64,000 nucleotides of DNA, taken from assembly GCA_009910795.1 (NCBI GenBank), contig VMEE01000016.1:62001-126000 (forward strand), given 5' to 3'. Origin of the DNA: Dehalobacter sp. CP. GTDB taxonomy: Bacteria; Bacillota_B; Desulfitobacteriia; Desulfitobacteriales; Syntrophobotulaceae. Made by a program: the position numbers and the translations under genes. This document shows, one piece after another, positions 8,685-17,301 of this stretch; position 1 is the stretch's first letter, and every line of letters starts with the position of its first letter. A model generated the notes under the pieces. It saw only the letters and a list, made by a program, of their open reading frames with translations. It ran no database searches and had not been told where the DNA came from.

Positions 8685-8700
8685 GAGGGGGAGGGGATTG

Positions 8701-8874
8701 ATGAATATGCGAAAATCTTATAAGGTAAAGGAAATGATCGGAACAGCTGAAAAAGAAGACTACGGGTTCCTCAAGATTCTGCCTCAATTGCGCGAAAACA
8801 AGGTAACCGTGAAGCCTAATCTACAGTTTAAGAAACAGTTAAAAGAAGAATTCAAGCAAATTCTAGGTTTATAA
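8701..8874 (+). CDS. small basic hypothetical protein (57 aa)
   Basis: ATG 8701 follows GGGGGAGGGG, 14 bases after the stop of the membrane GAF-like gene, so the two are probably cotranscribed. The longer in-frame ATG at 8668 lies inside the upstream gene and lacks a ribosome site. The product is rich in Lys/Glu, probably helical, without Cys or membrane segments. No family recognised; a role with the upstream sensor is only an inference from spacing. Confidence 0.6.
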   Translation: MNMRKSYKVKEMIGTAEKEDYGFLKILPQLRENKVTVKPNLQFKKQLKEEFKQILGL

Positions 8875-8879
8875 TTAAA

Positions 8880-10370
8880 CTAATAGGCTCTTTTTACCCC
8901 AGTTAATTCAGCAGAGAACGTATCAAGCGCCACTAAGTCGCTAGGGCTTAGCTCTTTGATAGAAGTTTTCCCCAAGCCACGAATGGCTTGTTCCATTTCG
9001 ACGGCCATAGAGCGTAAGACATTGGATACCCTTTCAGCGCTTAAGTTTATGTTCAGCTTTTTGTTATATTTCGATGCATAGCTAACAAGGACCGTAGGAG
9101 GTTCCCAGGGGATTACTTTTTTATGCTGCTTGTTGGCTAAGGCATATAAGGGGACGGTACCCAGATAAATAGCATCAGCACCAAGCGCAAGTGCTTTTAA
9201 ACAGCTTCCAGGATTAAAATAGCCGCCAGATACAATCAGACTTATCTGTTCTCGAATTCCGCGGTTTTGTAAGTAACGGACCGCGCGGACTAACACATGG
9301 AGACTGGGAATTCCAAAGTCATCCTGCATCGTGGGGTTGGAAACAAGAGATCCGCCTTGCGTTCCGTCGACTGCAATGACATCAAACCCTGCATCTACAG
9401 CTAAACCTAAATCTTCTTCAATTTTGTCCGTGGCCATCAATTTCAGAGCAATGGGTATTCCATTCGCTTTATTACGCAGGTTATTGACCAATATGGGCCA
9501 ATCTGCGGCACTTTGTACACCTGGAGGAGCAGGTAGACCCGATATCCCTTGATTGCGGGATAAACCCATGAGTTTACGTGCTTTGCCTTTAATTTCATCC
9601 GGAGCTACATAGAAGACGCCTTTCTGCCCTCCTTGCGAAATATGTACTTCCAGCATGTCCGCAGAAGCAATCTCTTGATCCGTGCGTAAGCCCCATGGCC
9701 AATTGGCAATTTGCAAAATATATTTATCCGCTTCGTCGCGTTCTTCTTTCAGATAGGGGCCTTCACCGGAGTTTGTAGCTGTCCCTGCTAGCTTTGCTCC
9801 CCTGGCTAAAGCTATTTTTGCGGGCTCACTTAGAGCGATTCCATAAGCCATTCCAGAAATAAGAAGAGGTATATTGACTGTAAGAGGCTTGGCTGCCTTA
9901 GGGCCCAGTGTCACTTTCATATCAACTGCGGTCTCGCCTGATTTAGAGAGCATCGTCATTTGAGGTGGAACAAACATAAGATTATCGAACCCGTCAAACC
10001 TTTTTGAACTGCCAATTGGCCTGTTAATCGTTGTCCCTTGTGTTGCCCTTAAGTTGTTTTCAACAATGTTTTGAACACCGGCCCGATGAATGGCAGTCCA
10101 TAGCTCCATGACGTTTTTGCCGTATTCATCTGTTGTTAAAATAGTAATGGCTTTTGCTACATTTTTTTGAATTAACTTACGCGTTAGTGGTCCGGTAGTT
10201 AATAAAGCTAGCGGCAAAGATGCCAGCATTATTCTTCGATTTCTTGCCCGGCGTATTATTACGGACTTTTGCTCTTTGTGATGTCCTATGGCGTAACCAG
10301 CTGTTAAAATGGCTGCAATAGAGCCGAGAGCCTTAAAAGAAAAACTGAAGTCTCGCGAATCTTTATTCAT
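8880..10370 (-). CDS. FMN-binding glutamate-synthase-like (GltB domain) protein
   Basis: 496 residues: a short N-terminal hydrophobic stretch (~residues 10-30), a second near 45-60, then the alpha/beta barrel of the glutamate synthase central domain. Recognisable elements are SGMAYGIALS, GTATNSGEGP, the HISQGGQKG segment, and FMN-phosphate-binding GTQGG and IVSGGYFNPG. In classical glutamate synthase a Cys cluster for a 3Fe-4S centre follows ALGADA; here that region has no cysteines, so no iron-sulfur cluster is expected there. Such stand-alone, membrane-linked forms have no settled substrate. GAGGTGAC precedes the start. Convergent with the small gene at 8874 with five bases between them. 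Confidence 0.8.
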   Translation of the reverse strand: MNKDSRDFSFSFKALGSIAAILTAGYAIGHHKEQKSVIIRRARNRRIMLASLPLALLTTGPLTRKLIQKNVAKAITILTTDEYGKNVMELWTAIHRAGVQNIVENNLRATQGTTINRPIGSSKRFDGFDNLMFVPPQMTMLSKSGETAVDMKVTLGPKAAKPLTVNIPLLISGMAYGIALSEPAKIALARGAKLAGTATNSGEGPYLKEERDEADKYILQIANWPWGLRTDQEIASADMLEVHISQGGQKGVFYVAPDEIKGKARKLMGLSRNQGISGLPAPPGVQSAADWPILVNNLRNKANGIPIALKLMATDKIEEDLGLAVDAGFDVIAVDGTQGGSLVSNPTMQDDFGIPSLHVLVRAVRYLQNRGIREQISLIVSGGYFNPGSCLKALALGADAIYLGTVPLYALANKQHKKVIPWEPPTVLVSYASKYNKKLNINLSAERVSNVLRSMAVEMEQAIRGLGKTSIKELSPSDLVALDTFSAELTGVKRAY

Positions 10371-10410
10371 GTAATGTCACCTCACGTGTAATGCTTAGTT
10401 CAAGAGTTCA

Positions 10411-10484
10411 AATACCTTTTTATTATTTTTGATGAACAGTATTATTCTTATCCTAAATTTTAAAAAAATACCTTTTTATTATTT
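10411..10484. repeat. 18-bp direct repeat pair
   Basis: AATACCTTTTTATTATTT occurs at 10411-10428 and again at 10467-10484, start to start 56 bases apart. Two copies only; it could be an operator pair for the divergent genes or a duplication remnant. Confidence 0.6.
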
Positions 10485-10643
10485 GTCACTTCTAGATATC
10501 GATAATATTTCGTGTTTAGATACCAGTAAGGAAGACTTGTCAAAAAACATAACAAAATAATAAATAACATAATCGTCGGCATACTAGAATGTTCATTGAT
10601 TAACGAAAGCCCGGCTGTTATAGTAAAGAAAATATTTTTATGT

Positions 10644-10704
10644 TATAATGAACTTAGATTAATAAAGCAAAGCTAAGAGGTTCGATTCCGAACCCTTTTT
10701 CTTT
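10644..10704 (+). promoter_or_regulatory. possible promoter plus early terminator (attenuator or short RNA)
   Basis: TATAAT at 10644-10649 is followed about 30 bases later by GGTTCG-ATTC-CGAACC and a T-rich tract. A transcript would be about 45 nt if terminated, or would continue to the zinc-ribbon gene at 10769. The -35 is poor. The hairpin resembles a tRNA T-arm but no tRNA surrounds it. Confidence 0.35.
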
Positions 10705-10768
10705 TCCCTTATTAAAGAACTTGGATTTTGGATAAAATAACATTAACTTTTTTTGTGGAAGTGAAAAA

Positions 10769-11029
10769 ATGAGACATCAAAAATTAAGACGACGTAATGC
10801 TCAAGGCTATCTTAAAGGTCATCAGGATGCTGAATTTCAACGATGTGAATTATGTAATGTACCGATATTCCGTAACGCTTGCAGTGATGAAAGAAGTATT
10901 CGTGCTTTTCAAGGTAAAGGAAAGATACTATGTAACAAATGTGCTGCCTTAATTGAGAATATGCCTGAAGAACAAGCACTTCAGGCTTTGAATAACGCAT
11001 CTGAGACCTACCCCAAAAGAGTACCCTAA
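10769..11029 (+). CDS. small zinc-ribbon-like hypothetical protein (86 aa)
   Basis: Carries two Cys pairs, CELC (~27-30) and CNKC (~55-58), separated by about 25 residues, consistent with a single zinc ribbon or rubredoxin-like knuckle. The N-terminus is strongly basic (RHQKLRRRNAQ), suggesting nucleic-acid contact. Start with GGAAGTG upstream. It stands alone, convergent with the cold-shock gene. No family name can be given. Confidence 0.65.
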   Translation: MRHQKLRRRNAQGYLKGHQDAEFQRCELCNVPIFRNACSDERSIRAFQGKGKILCNKCAALIENMPEEQALQALNNASETYPKRVP

Positions 11030-11032
11030 CCC

Positions 11033-11067
11033 AAAAAATAGCACCGTATAAAAATAACAGTGCTATT
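11033..11067 (-). terminator. terminator of the cold-shock gene
   Basis: Minus-strand stem AATAGCAC / GTGCTATT followed by TTTTTT (rc of 11033-11038). It lies 15 bases past the csp stop. Confidence 0.75.
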
Positions 11068-11081
11068 ATAAAGATATTTTT

Positions 11082-11279
11082 TTAAGAAAGCGTTACATTT
11101 GTTGCCTGGAGTCCGCGTTGTCCTTCTTCTACATCAAATTGTACTTTTTGACCTTCATTGAGTGATTTATATCCTTGGGATTTAATGGATGAAAAATGAA
11201 CGAACACATCCTGTCCGCCATCTCCCTCGATAAATCCAAATCCCTTTTCGGAGTTGAACCACTTAACAGTGCCATACAT
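11082..11279 (-). CDS. cold-shock domain protein
   Basis: A 65-residue single cold-shock domain that binds single-stranded RNA/DNA and prevents RNA structure at low temperature. Both RNP motifs are intact: KGFGFIEG and DVFVHFSS. Length and sequence match CspA/CspB proteins. ATG 11279 is chosen because GGAGG lies 8 bases upstream; a longer frame to 11309 adds ten non-family residues. Monocistronic with its own terminator. Confidence 0.95.
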   Translation of the reverse strand: MYGTVKWFNSEKGFGFIEGDGGQDVFVHFSSIKSQGYKSLNEGQKVQFDVEEGQRGLQATNVTLS

Positions 11280-11399
11280 GGAATACACCTCCAAATTATT
11301 TTGTTTCATTATTATTATTATTATTATGTTGATCGTTGTAGTAAGTTATTCTAGGGATAATTAAGACATCTTACAAAAATATAGAAAGGCAGACTCAAA

Positions 11400-12134
11400 A
11401 TGAGAAATTTAAGAATGACAATCGCCTATGATGGGACCAAATATAAAGGTTGGCAAAAACAAAAAGATACCGATCTGACGATTCAAGGTAAAATCGAAAC
11501 AGTCTTAGCAAAAATGGCAGAGGAGAAGATTCAGATTATCGGTTGTGGAAGGACAGATGCCGGTGTACACGCCGAAAATTACATCGCTAATTTCCATACA
11601 ACTTCTACCTTTAAGACTAAGAGAATCTTAGCCTATTTGTATGAATTTTTGCCAGAAGATATTGTTGTAAAATCAATGGAAGAAGTATCTGAAAGATTTC
11701 ATGCCAGATATAACGTTAAAGCAAAAACGTATGTTTATACCATCAATAATAATAAATTCAGGGATGTATTTAACCGAAAATACACCTATCATTTAGCGGA
11801 TAAGCTGGATCTGGAACAAATGAAGACCGCTGCGGGACTGCTCATTGGAACGCATGATTTTCAGAGCTTCACCAATGAGCGCAGTCATAAATCCACGGTA
11901 AAAACGATCAATTCTATTTTGATTCACGAAAATAAAGGCCTTATTAAAATCGAATTTAACGGCAATAGCTTTTTATGGAACATGCTCAGGATTATTGTTG
12001 GAACTCTGCTCGAAATAGGAAAGGGCACGCTGCAGCCAAATGATGTCGAAAAAATCTTACAAGAAAGGAAACGTTGGGAAGCCGGACCTTTGGCTCAAGC
12101 CAAAGGTTTATGCTTAACCGATGTTCAGTACTAA
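11400..12134 (+). CDS. truA: tRNA pseudouridine synthase A
   Basis: Isomerises uridines 38-40 in the tRNA anticodon arm. The 244-residue protein contains the catalytic motif GRTDAGVHA with Asp53, plus the family's SFLWNMLRIIVGTLLEIGKG C-terminal segment. Full length. The ribosome site is weak (AAAGG). It is not in the usual ribosomal-protein/ecf cluster and is followed by its own terminator, so it may be a second TruA copy. Confidence 0.93.
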   Translation: MRNLRMTIAYDGTKYKGWQKQKDTDLTIQGKIETVLAKMAEEKIQIIGCGRTDAGVHAENYIANFHTTSTFKTKRILAYLYEFLPEDIVVKSMEEVSERFHARYNVKAKTYVYTINNNKFRDVFNRKYTYHLADKLDLEQMKTAAGLLIGTHDFQSFTNERSHKSTVKTINSILIHENKGLIKIEFNGNSFLWNMLRIIVGTLLEIGKGTLQPNDVEKILQERKRWEAGPLAQAKGLCLTDVQY

Positions 12135-12206
12135 CCATTATTATGGCAAAGAGGATAAAACCGAAGATTTATATAAACTGAGGAAACAAATATAAACCGA
12201 GTAAGC

Positions 12207-12244
12207 AAAAGGCAAGAATCAACTGTATGGTTCTTGCCTTTTTT
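12207..12244 (+). terminator. terminator of truA
   Basis: AAAAGGCAAGAA / TTCTTGCCTTTT stem with a 12-base loop and T-run. Confidence 0.85.
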
Positions 12245-12418
12245 ACAGATGGCCTTATACCTCACTACCATGGATGGTAAGGAGCGGCGATTATGTAATC
12301 ATAATGAATTAATTGAATTGAACTTTTTCGCTCATACTAAGCGAATGAACAAAAAATATTTAAATATTTGAATGCTTCTAAATAAATGGAGGCACTTGCT
12401 AAACGGGAGGCACCTGAA

Positions 12419-13309
12419 ATGAAGACAAAAAGAAAATCAAAAATTCGCAAATGGATGATTTATAGCTTGATCACCCTTGTCGTTATTAGTGCTGCGTCGG
12501 CTTACCTCTTACGACCAGAACCTTTTTCCTATGATAGTGTAACTGCCCAAAAGAGGGATATCACGACCAATTATACATTTTCTGGAAATATCGAAACAAA
12601 AAACCGTCAAACCGTCATGTCAGAAAAAATAATGCAGGTTACAAAGCTTAATTTTCAAGAAGGAGATACGGTTAAAGAAGGAGATATCTTACTTAAAACA
12701 ACAACCGGTGAGGCGATAAAAGCCAAAATTAATGGTGAAATAACAAACCTGACCGTGGAAGAGGGGTCCCAGGTCATGGCCGGTACAATTCTCATGGACA
12801 TCGTTGATTATGACAACCTTCAAATTAGTATCAAAGTCGATGAATATGATCTCCCTGCCATAAAGACAGGCAATGAAGCAAATATTGAAATTGCCGCTAT
12901 TCAAAAAAAACTGAAGGGAACAATCTGCAGTATTTCCAGAGAAGGTACGGTTGCAGGTGGTGTGACCTACTTTACGGCAGCTGTAGACATTAATAAAGAT
13001 CCAAGTCTACGCATCGGCATGACGGCAGAAGTAACCATCCAAAATCAAAAAGCAGTCGGAGTGGTTACCTTGCCCATGTCCGCGATCCAGTTTGACGCTA
13101 ACAACACGCCCTTCGTCTTCAAAGAAGGGGAACGCAATACCGTCGTGCATACGGAGATTACTACCGGTGTTAATGACGGCCAAACCGTAGAAATCAAAAA
13201 AGGGGTAGCCGTAGGAGAAACCATCTATTATCCCAAAACAACGACAGCAAATAATTTGACCTTTGGCGGCAGAATGCAAGGAGGCCAGATCAATGACGGA
13301 AATCTTTAA
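12419..13309 (+). CDS. MacA-like efflux adaptor (membrane fusion protein)
   Basis: Periplasmic-adaptor/HlyD-type subunit of a tripartite-like ABC export system. The 296-residue protein has one N-terminal membrane helix (~residues 12-32), a biotinyl-lipoyl-like region (EGDTVKEGDILL, and VEEGSQVMAGTILMDI) and beta-barrel segments. The alpha-hairpin is very short, as in Gram-positive homologues. ATG 12419 has GGGAGG eight bases before it; the ATG at 12386 has none. It overlaps the next gene by 17 bases, so all three genes form one operon. Substrate unknown (antimicrobial peptide or macrolide-like by family). Confidence 0.85.
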   Translation: MKTKRKSKIRKWMIYSLITLVVISAASAYLLRPEPFSYDSVTAQKRDITTNYTFSGNIETKNRQTVMSEKIMQVTKLNFQEGDTVKEGDILLKTTTGEAIKAKINGEITNLTVEEGSQVMAGTILMDIVDYDNLQISIKVDEYDLPAIKTGNEANIEIAAIQKKLKGTICSISREGTVAGGVTYFTAAVDINKDPSLRIGMTAEVTIQNQKAVGVVTLPMSAIQFDANNTPFVFKEGERNTVVHTEITTGVNDGQTVEIKKGVAVGETIYYPKTTTANNLTFGGRMQGGQINDGNL

Positions 13310-13976
13310 GATGCAAGATGTTTGTAAAAGCTACTTCATGGGAGAAGAAGAACTTGAAGTTTTGCATCATGTCAATCTTACTGTCCGTTCAGGCGAATCC
13401 TTATCCATTCTTGGTCCCTCCGGTTCAGGAAAAACTACGCTGATGAATATCATCGGCTGTTTGGATGTCCCGTCAACCGGCAAATATTTTCTATCCGGCA
13501 ACGATATCGACGATTTGAATGAGGTTGAATTGGCCAGAGTACGGAACAAAGAGATTGGCTTCGTTTTTCAAAACTTTCAACTTTTGCCGCGCATGACTGC
13601 CCAGCAAAATGTTGAGCTTCCACTCATTTATAGCGGTCTGTCTCCCGTGGAACGCCTAAAACGCTCCAAGGCCATTCTCACGCGTGTTGGGCTTCAAGAC
13701 AAGCTAGAAAGCCTCCCCAATCAACTTTCCGGCGGACAACAACAACGGGTGGCCATCGCCCGGGCGATCGTTACCGACCCGACTATTCTGCTTGCAGATG
13801 AACCAACCGGAGCCTTGGACCAAAAAACCGGCAATCAGGTCATGGATCTTTTCGAAAAATTAAATCATGAAGGCAGAACCATCATTATGATAACCCATGA
13901 TCAAAATATTGCGCGTCACGCCAAACGCCTTGTTCATATTTTGGATGGAAACTTAACAGAGGGGGAGGGAGCTTGA
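13293..13976 (+). CDS. MacB/LolD-type ABC transporter ATPase
   Basis: 227-residue ATPase that powers the adjoining permease. Walker [11 protein letters not shown]-loop [12 protein letters not shown], signature LSGGQQQR, Walker B ILLADEP and the H-loop ITHD are all present. ATG 13293 has AAGGAGG eight bases upstream and lies inside the end of the adaptor gene; a longer frame from 13263 is not supported. The stop is followed one base later by the permease start. Confidence 0.95.
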   Translation: MTEIFKMQDVCKSYFMGEEELEVLHHVNLTVRSGESLSILGPSGSGKTTLMNIIGCLDVPSTGKYFLSGNDIDDLNEVELARVRNKEIGFVFQNFQLLPRMTAQQNVELPLIYSGLSPVERLKRSKAILTRVGLQDKLESLPNQLSGGQQQRVAIARAIVTDPTILLADEPTGALDQKTGNQVMDLFEKLNHEGRTIIMITHDQNIARHAKRLVHILDGNLTEGEGA

Positions 13977-13977
13977 T

Positions 13978-15150
13978 ATGCTTTGGGAAAGTATCAGGAT
14001 GTCCTGGAAAAACATCGTCACCAATAAACTTCGCTCGTTCTTAACTATGCTGGGTATTATCATTGGCGTGGCCTCAATCATTGCCCTTATAACCATTGTT
14101 CAGGGTGCGACCAACAGCATCAGTCAACAAGTGACCTCCCTCGGCGCTAATAAAATTACGGTCAATGCAATGGGTACTCCGCTGAAACAAGGACTAAACG
14201 AGGATGATATGAAAAACATTGCTCACCTTAAAAATATCAAAGGCGTATCACCAACTGTGTTAACCAAAACCAATATTGTTTACCAGGACCAAGTCAAAGA
14301 AGATATCAATGTTCAGGGAAAAAATGAGGTGTACTTTCAATCGAATAAAAGTCTGCTCAAATCTGGCAGAGCCATCAATATCCTGGATATTCAGAGTAAA
14401 AACCAGGTTGCCGTTATCGGGCAGGAACTTGTAACCGCACTCTTTTATGGAGTCGACCCCCTTGGAAAAAACCTGATCATCAACGGGACAACTTATCAGA
14501 TCATTGGTACAATGGCTCCATCAAGCGGTTTTAGCGCCACCTCCACAAATGACACGATCGTGATCCCGTATACGACTGCACTTCGCAGTCTGGGTGTAAA
14601 AAATATCACTGCTCTTGATGTCTTTTTAGTGGATACAAGCTTAGCCGATGATACGGTATTGGACATTAAAGGGGTTTTAAACGCTGCTTTTAACTATAAC
14701 GATCAGGCTTACTCTGTGTTTAACATGGGAGATATTATTGCTTCTTTTCAGTCTATGATGGGGATGATGTCACTGCTCTTAGGAGGAATTGCCGCTATTT
14801 CCCTGGTTGTAGGCGGGATTGGGATCATGAATATGATGCTGGTATCGATTACCGAGCGCACGACGGAAATCGGTTTGCGCAAAGCCCTGGGAGCCACCCC
14901 GAATAGAATCCAGGTGCAATTTTTAATCGAATCGATCTTTCTCTCCATTTTTGGCGGGCTCATCGGCTTGATTTTGGGAAGTGTCATCGCCTTTATTGCT
15001 TCTACCCTGATTGGTGTCGGTTACACCATGCAATTATCCACCGTTATCTTAGCGGTAGGGTTTTCAGCTGTCGTCGGAATTATCTTTGGCTATATGCCTG
15101 CGAGAAGAGCCAGTAAATTAAATCCGATTGACGCTCTGAGAAGTCTTTAG
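13978..15150 (+). CDS. MacB-like ABC transporter permease (FtsX family)
   Basis: 390 residues with the MacB layout: one membrane helix near the N-terminus (~20-42), a large extracytoplasmic MacB_PCD domain (~45-255), and three C-terminal helices (~268-385) with the ERTTEIGLRKALGA coupling motif. It works as a dimer with the ATPase and adaptor in mechanotransmission-type export. The stop abuts the stop of the convergent deiminase-like gene with no gap. Confidence 0.93.
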   Translation: MLWESIRMSWKNIVTNKLRSFLTMLGIIIGVASIIALITIVQGATNSISQQVTSLGANKITVNAMGTPLKQGLNEDDMKNIAHLKNIKGVSPTVLTKTNIVYQDQVKEDINVQGKNEVYFQSNKSLLKSGRAINILDIQSKNQVAVIGQELVTALFYGVDPLGKNLIINGTTYQIIGTMAPSSGFSATSTNDTIVIPYTTALRSLGVKNITALDVFLVDTSLADDTVLDIKGVLNAAFNYNDQAYSVFNMGDIIASFQSMMGMMSLLLGGIAAISLVVGGIGIMNMMLVSITERTTEIGLRKALGATPNRIQVQFLIESIFLSIFGGLIGLILGSVIAFIASTLIGVGYTMQLSTVILAVGFSAVVGIIFGYMPARRASKLNPIDALRSL

Positions 15151-16083
15151 TTAAAGATTAGAGTCTCGCCAAACGCGCAAAGTCAGGCAGCGGAGACTTC
15201 CTCCCCCAGCTAATAAGGCTTCAGGATGGAAGGGAATCATTTCCACCCCTCTGCGGCTCAGCTCATTTTGAGTCCTAAGATTTAAGGCAATATCATAATG
15301 GATGAGAATATTGGCATCCACAGAAACAAAACTGCAGCCCCATAACTGCTGTTCTTGGTCGGAAATATCAATAAGTTCCATTTCCCGGCGAGCAAGATAA
15401 TCCCGTATATTAATTTCCGTGCGCTGCTTTTCGGTTATCAGATATGTTTTCAAAAAAGCCGGCAAATAAGCTAAGGCTAGACTTTCACTGATTCTGCCAA
15501 AAATCATATCAGGGTGCATATACCGTCTTTCCTGGGGAATCTCCGCATAGATGATCTGCGGAAAAAGATGGAGTGCTTTATTAAAAAATTCTTCCAGTGT
15601 TTTTTGAGCATGCCGCTCAGTATCCGCTAAAAAAAGAATTTCAGGCGAAATTGCCAGACACCCTTCAAATTGATCCTCACCCTCAAAGGCATGAAAGATG
15701 GGAATGCCGAGATTCTCCAGAGCTTCTCCGACAACCGTTTCTTCGCCTGCGCGGCTACCGGGGCACATCTTGGAGAGGATAGCTCCTTGACTTGTAATCA
15801 GGCAAGTATCATTAAGATAGGGTAAATTTGGTAGAGAATCCATGAGCGTTCTATTCTTCTGTACATAATCCTGAAGGTTAAGTACCTCAATTCCTTGAGA
15901 GCGCAGAAGGTCGGCATACCGGTCATGTTCCAACTGATATTGAAAAATATCAGGGACAAAATTAAATAAGCATTCCTGATAATTTGCCGGATTGACTAAA
16001 TTCAGAGACTGTTGGGGCTTATGAAGAATGACTTTACGTAAACGAGCTAATTTTTCCGTACCAAATACTTCAATATGTTTCAA
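15151..16083 (-). CDS. arginine-deiminase/amidinotransferase-fold enzyme
   Basis: Guanidino-group-modifying superfamily. The 310-residue protein has the three catalytic landmarks: EGEDQFEG (acidic residues that hold the guanidinium), MHPD (catalytic His) and GGGSLRC near the end (nucleophilic Cys). The C-terminal GGGSxRCLTL matches the family. It could be an arginine deiminase or a related hydrolase; arcB/arcC are not adjacent, so catabolic ADI is uncertain. TTG 16083 is chosen since AAGGGGG lies eight bases upstream; a longer frame begins at TTG 16107. Confidence 0.8.
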   Translation of the reverse strand: MKHIEVFGTEKLARLRKVILHKPQQSLNLVNPANYQECLFNFVPDIFQYQLEHDRYADLLRSQGIEVLNLQDYVQKNRTLMDSLPNLPYLNDTCLITSQGAILSKMCPGSRAGEETVVGEALENLGIPIFHAFEGEDQFEGCLAISPEILFLADTERHAQKTLEEFFNKALHLFPQIIYAEIPQERRYMHPDMIFGRISESLALAYLPAFLKTYLITEKQRTEINIRDYLARREMELIDISDQEQQLWGCSFVSVDANILIHYDIALNLRTQNELSRRGVEMIPFHPEALLAGGGSLRCLTLRVWRDSNL

Positions 16084-16255
16084 ACGGAATTCCCCCTTAA
16101 AAAGCAAAATTATATGGATGTAGTATTCACAATAATAGGTATTTTAGAAGTGTATTTTGAACAATAATAGACAAGTGGTGTTTAACATTATATGATAAAA
16201 AAGAAAAATAATTGTCGAAATAGAAAATAGGCCAATAAGAAAGTGAGATAAACAG

Positions 16256-17113
16256 ATGGCAGTACAGGTTCTAACTGACAGTACAAGCTATATAAGTAAG
16301 GAAATCAAAGAAGAACTAAATATTAGAATGGTATCTTTGAGCCTTTCATTTGGGAGTGACAGTATACGAGAAGCAGATATCGATAACGATCTGTTTTATA
16401 AAAAAATGGCTTCTTATGGAATTCCGACATCTTCACAGCCTTCTATTGGCGAGTTATATAATGAAATGCTTGCGGTAATCGAGAAGGGAGATAGCCTCTG
16501 CTGTATTTTCTTATCTTCAGAAATGAGCGGTACCTTTTCAACAGGTCAATTAGTGAAAGAGATGGTATTAGAGAAGCATAAAAATGCCAGGATAGAGATC
16601 ATTGATTCTAGGTCAAATTCCATGCAGTTAGGGTTAGCGGTCATTATGGCTGCAAGAGAAGCAAAAGCGAATAAAACGTTGGAGGGGGTCAAAGAAGCAG
16701 CGTTAGAAAATATTCAAAGAAGTAGGTTCTTATTCATTCCTGAAAATCTCAAATACCTAAAAAAAGGCGGCAGAATTGGTGGGGCCAGTGCTTTAATTGG
16801 TGATTTATTTGGGATTATTCCGATTCTGACTGTGGAAAACGGCATAACAACCGTTGTAACAAAAGTAAGAACGAAGAAAAAGGCAGTTTTATCGATGATT
16901 AATATCATGCTGGATAACATAAGCAAATATGGTTTAGGAGAGATCATTATTCATCATATCGATTGCCTGGACGAAGCAAAGGAACTTGCACAATCGATTA
17001 AAGATAAGTTGAAAGTTAACATAGATATCATAGCTATCGGACCGGTCATTGGTCTTCATGTTGGTCCAGGTACCATTGGCATTGTTTATTACACGCAAAA
17101 AGCATTAAGGTAA
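16256..17113 (+). CDS. DegV family fatty-acid-binding protein
   Basis: DegV proteins bind a fatty acid in a cleft between two domains and act as FakB-type partners of a fatty-acid kinase. The 285-residue protein shows the family start VLTDSTSYIS, the TSQPSIGELY segment (Ser/Thr near the fatty-acid head group), SSEMSGTF and KYLKKGGRIGGASALIG. A paralogue of equal length is at 38871-39728. Monocistronic; weak ribosome site. No fakA is in the window. Confidence 0.9.
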   Translation: MAVQVLTDSTSYISKEIKEELNIRMVSLSLSFGSDSIREADIDNDLFYKKMASYGIPTSSQPSIGELYNEMLAVIEKGDSLCCIFLSSEMSGTFSTGQLVKEMVLEKHKNARIEIIDSRSNSMQLGLAVIMAAREAKANKTLEGVKEAALENIQRSRFLFIPENLKYLKKGGRIGGASALIGDLFGIIPILTVENGITTVVTKVRTKKKAVLSMINIMLDNISKYGLGEIIIHHIDCLDEAKELAQSIKDKLKVNIDIIAIGPVIGLHVGPGTIGIVYYTQKALR

Positions 17114-17154
17114 TAAAAATAGCTAACTAAAGCCAAAAGATTCTTGAAAGAGCA

Positions 17155-17301
17155 TTATTTACTCTTTTCATGTTTGCCATCATGTACACCAATTTTATTG
17201 CCGTCAATAATTCCTACATCTGCGTTATCTTTTGGTTTCATTTTTCTTAATTCAGCATTGCTTTTTTCTCTGTCTTTGATTCTATTTTTATTATTATCCA
17301 T
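17155..17301 (-). CDS. small hydrophilic hypothetical protein (48 aa)
   Basis: A short open frame read by hand on the minus strand: ATG at 17301, TAA at 17155-17157, preceded by GAAAGGAAGGG. The product is highly charged (MDNNKNRIKDREKSNAEL start, HDGKHEKSK end), with no cysteine or hydrophobic core, so probably disordered or nucleic-acid-associated. The strong ribosome site and clean start-to-stop frame support expression. No family recognised. Confidence 0.55.
   Translation of the reverse strand: MDNNKNRIKDREKSNAELRKMKPKDNADVGIIDGNKIGVHDGKHEKSK

Larger units (their letters stand above)
10371..10768. other. AT-rich intergenic region with repeats and a possible attenuator
   Basis: 398 bases between two divergent genes. 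It holds an 18-bp direct repeat (10411 and 10467), a perfect TATAAT at 10644-10649, and a short GC hairpin with T-run at 10676-10704. No open frame with a ribosome site or recognised RNA family was seen. Confidence 0.45.

Noticed and set aside
10679..10694. GGTTCGATTCCGAACC looks like a tRNA T-arm
   Set aside because: No acceptor, D or anticodon arms can be drawn around it; the T-run after it fits a small terminator better.
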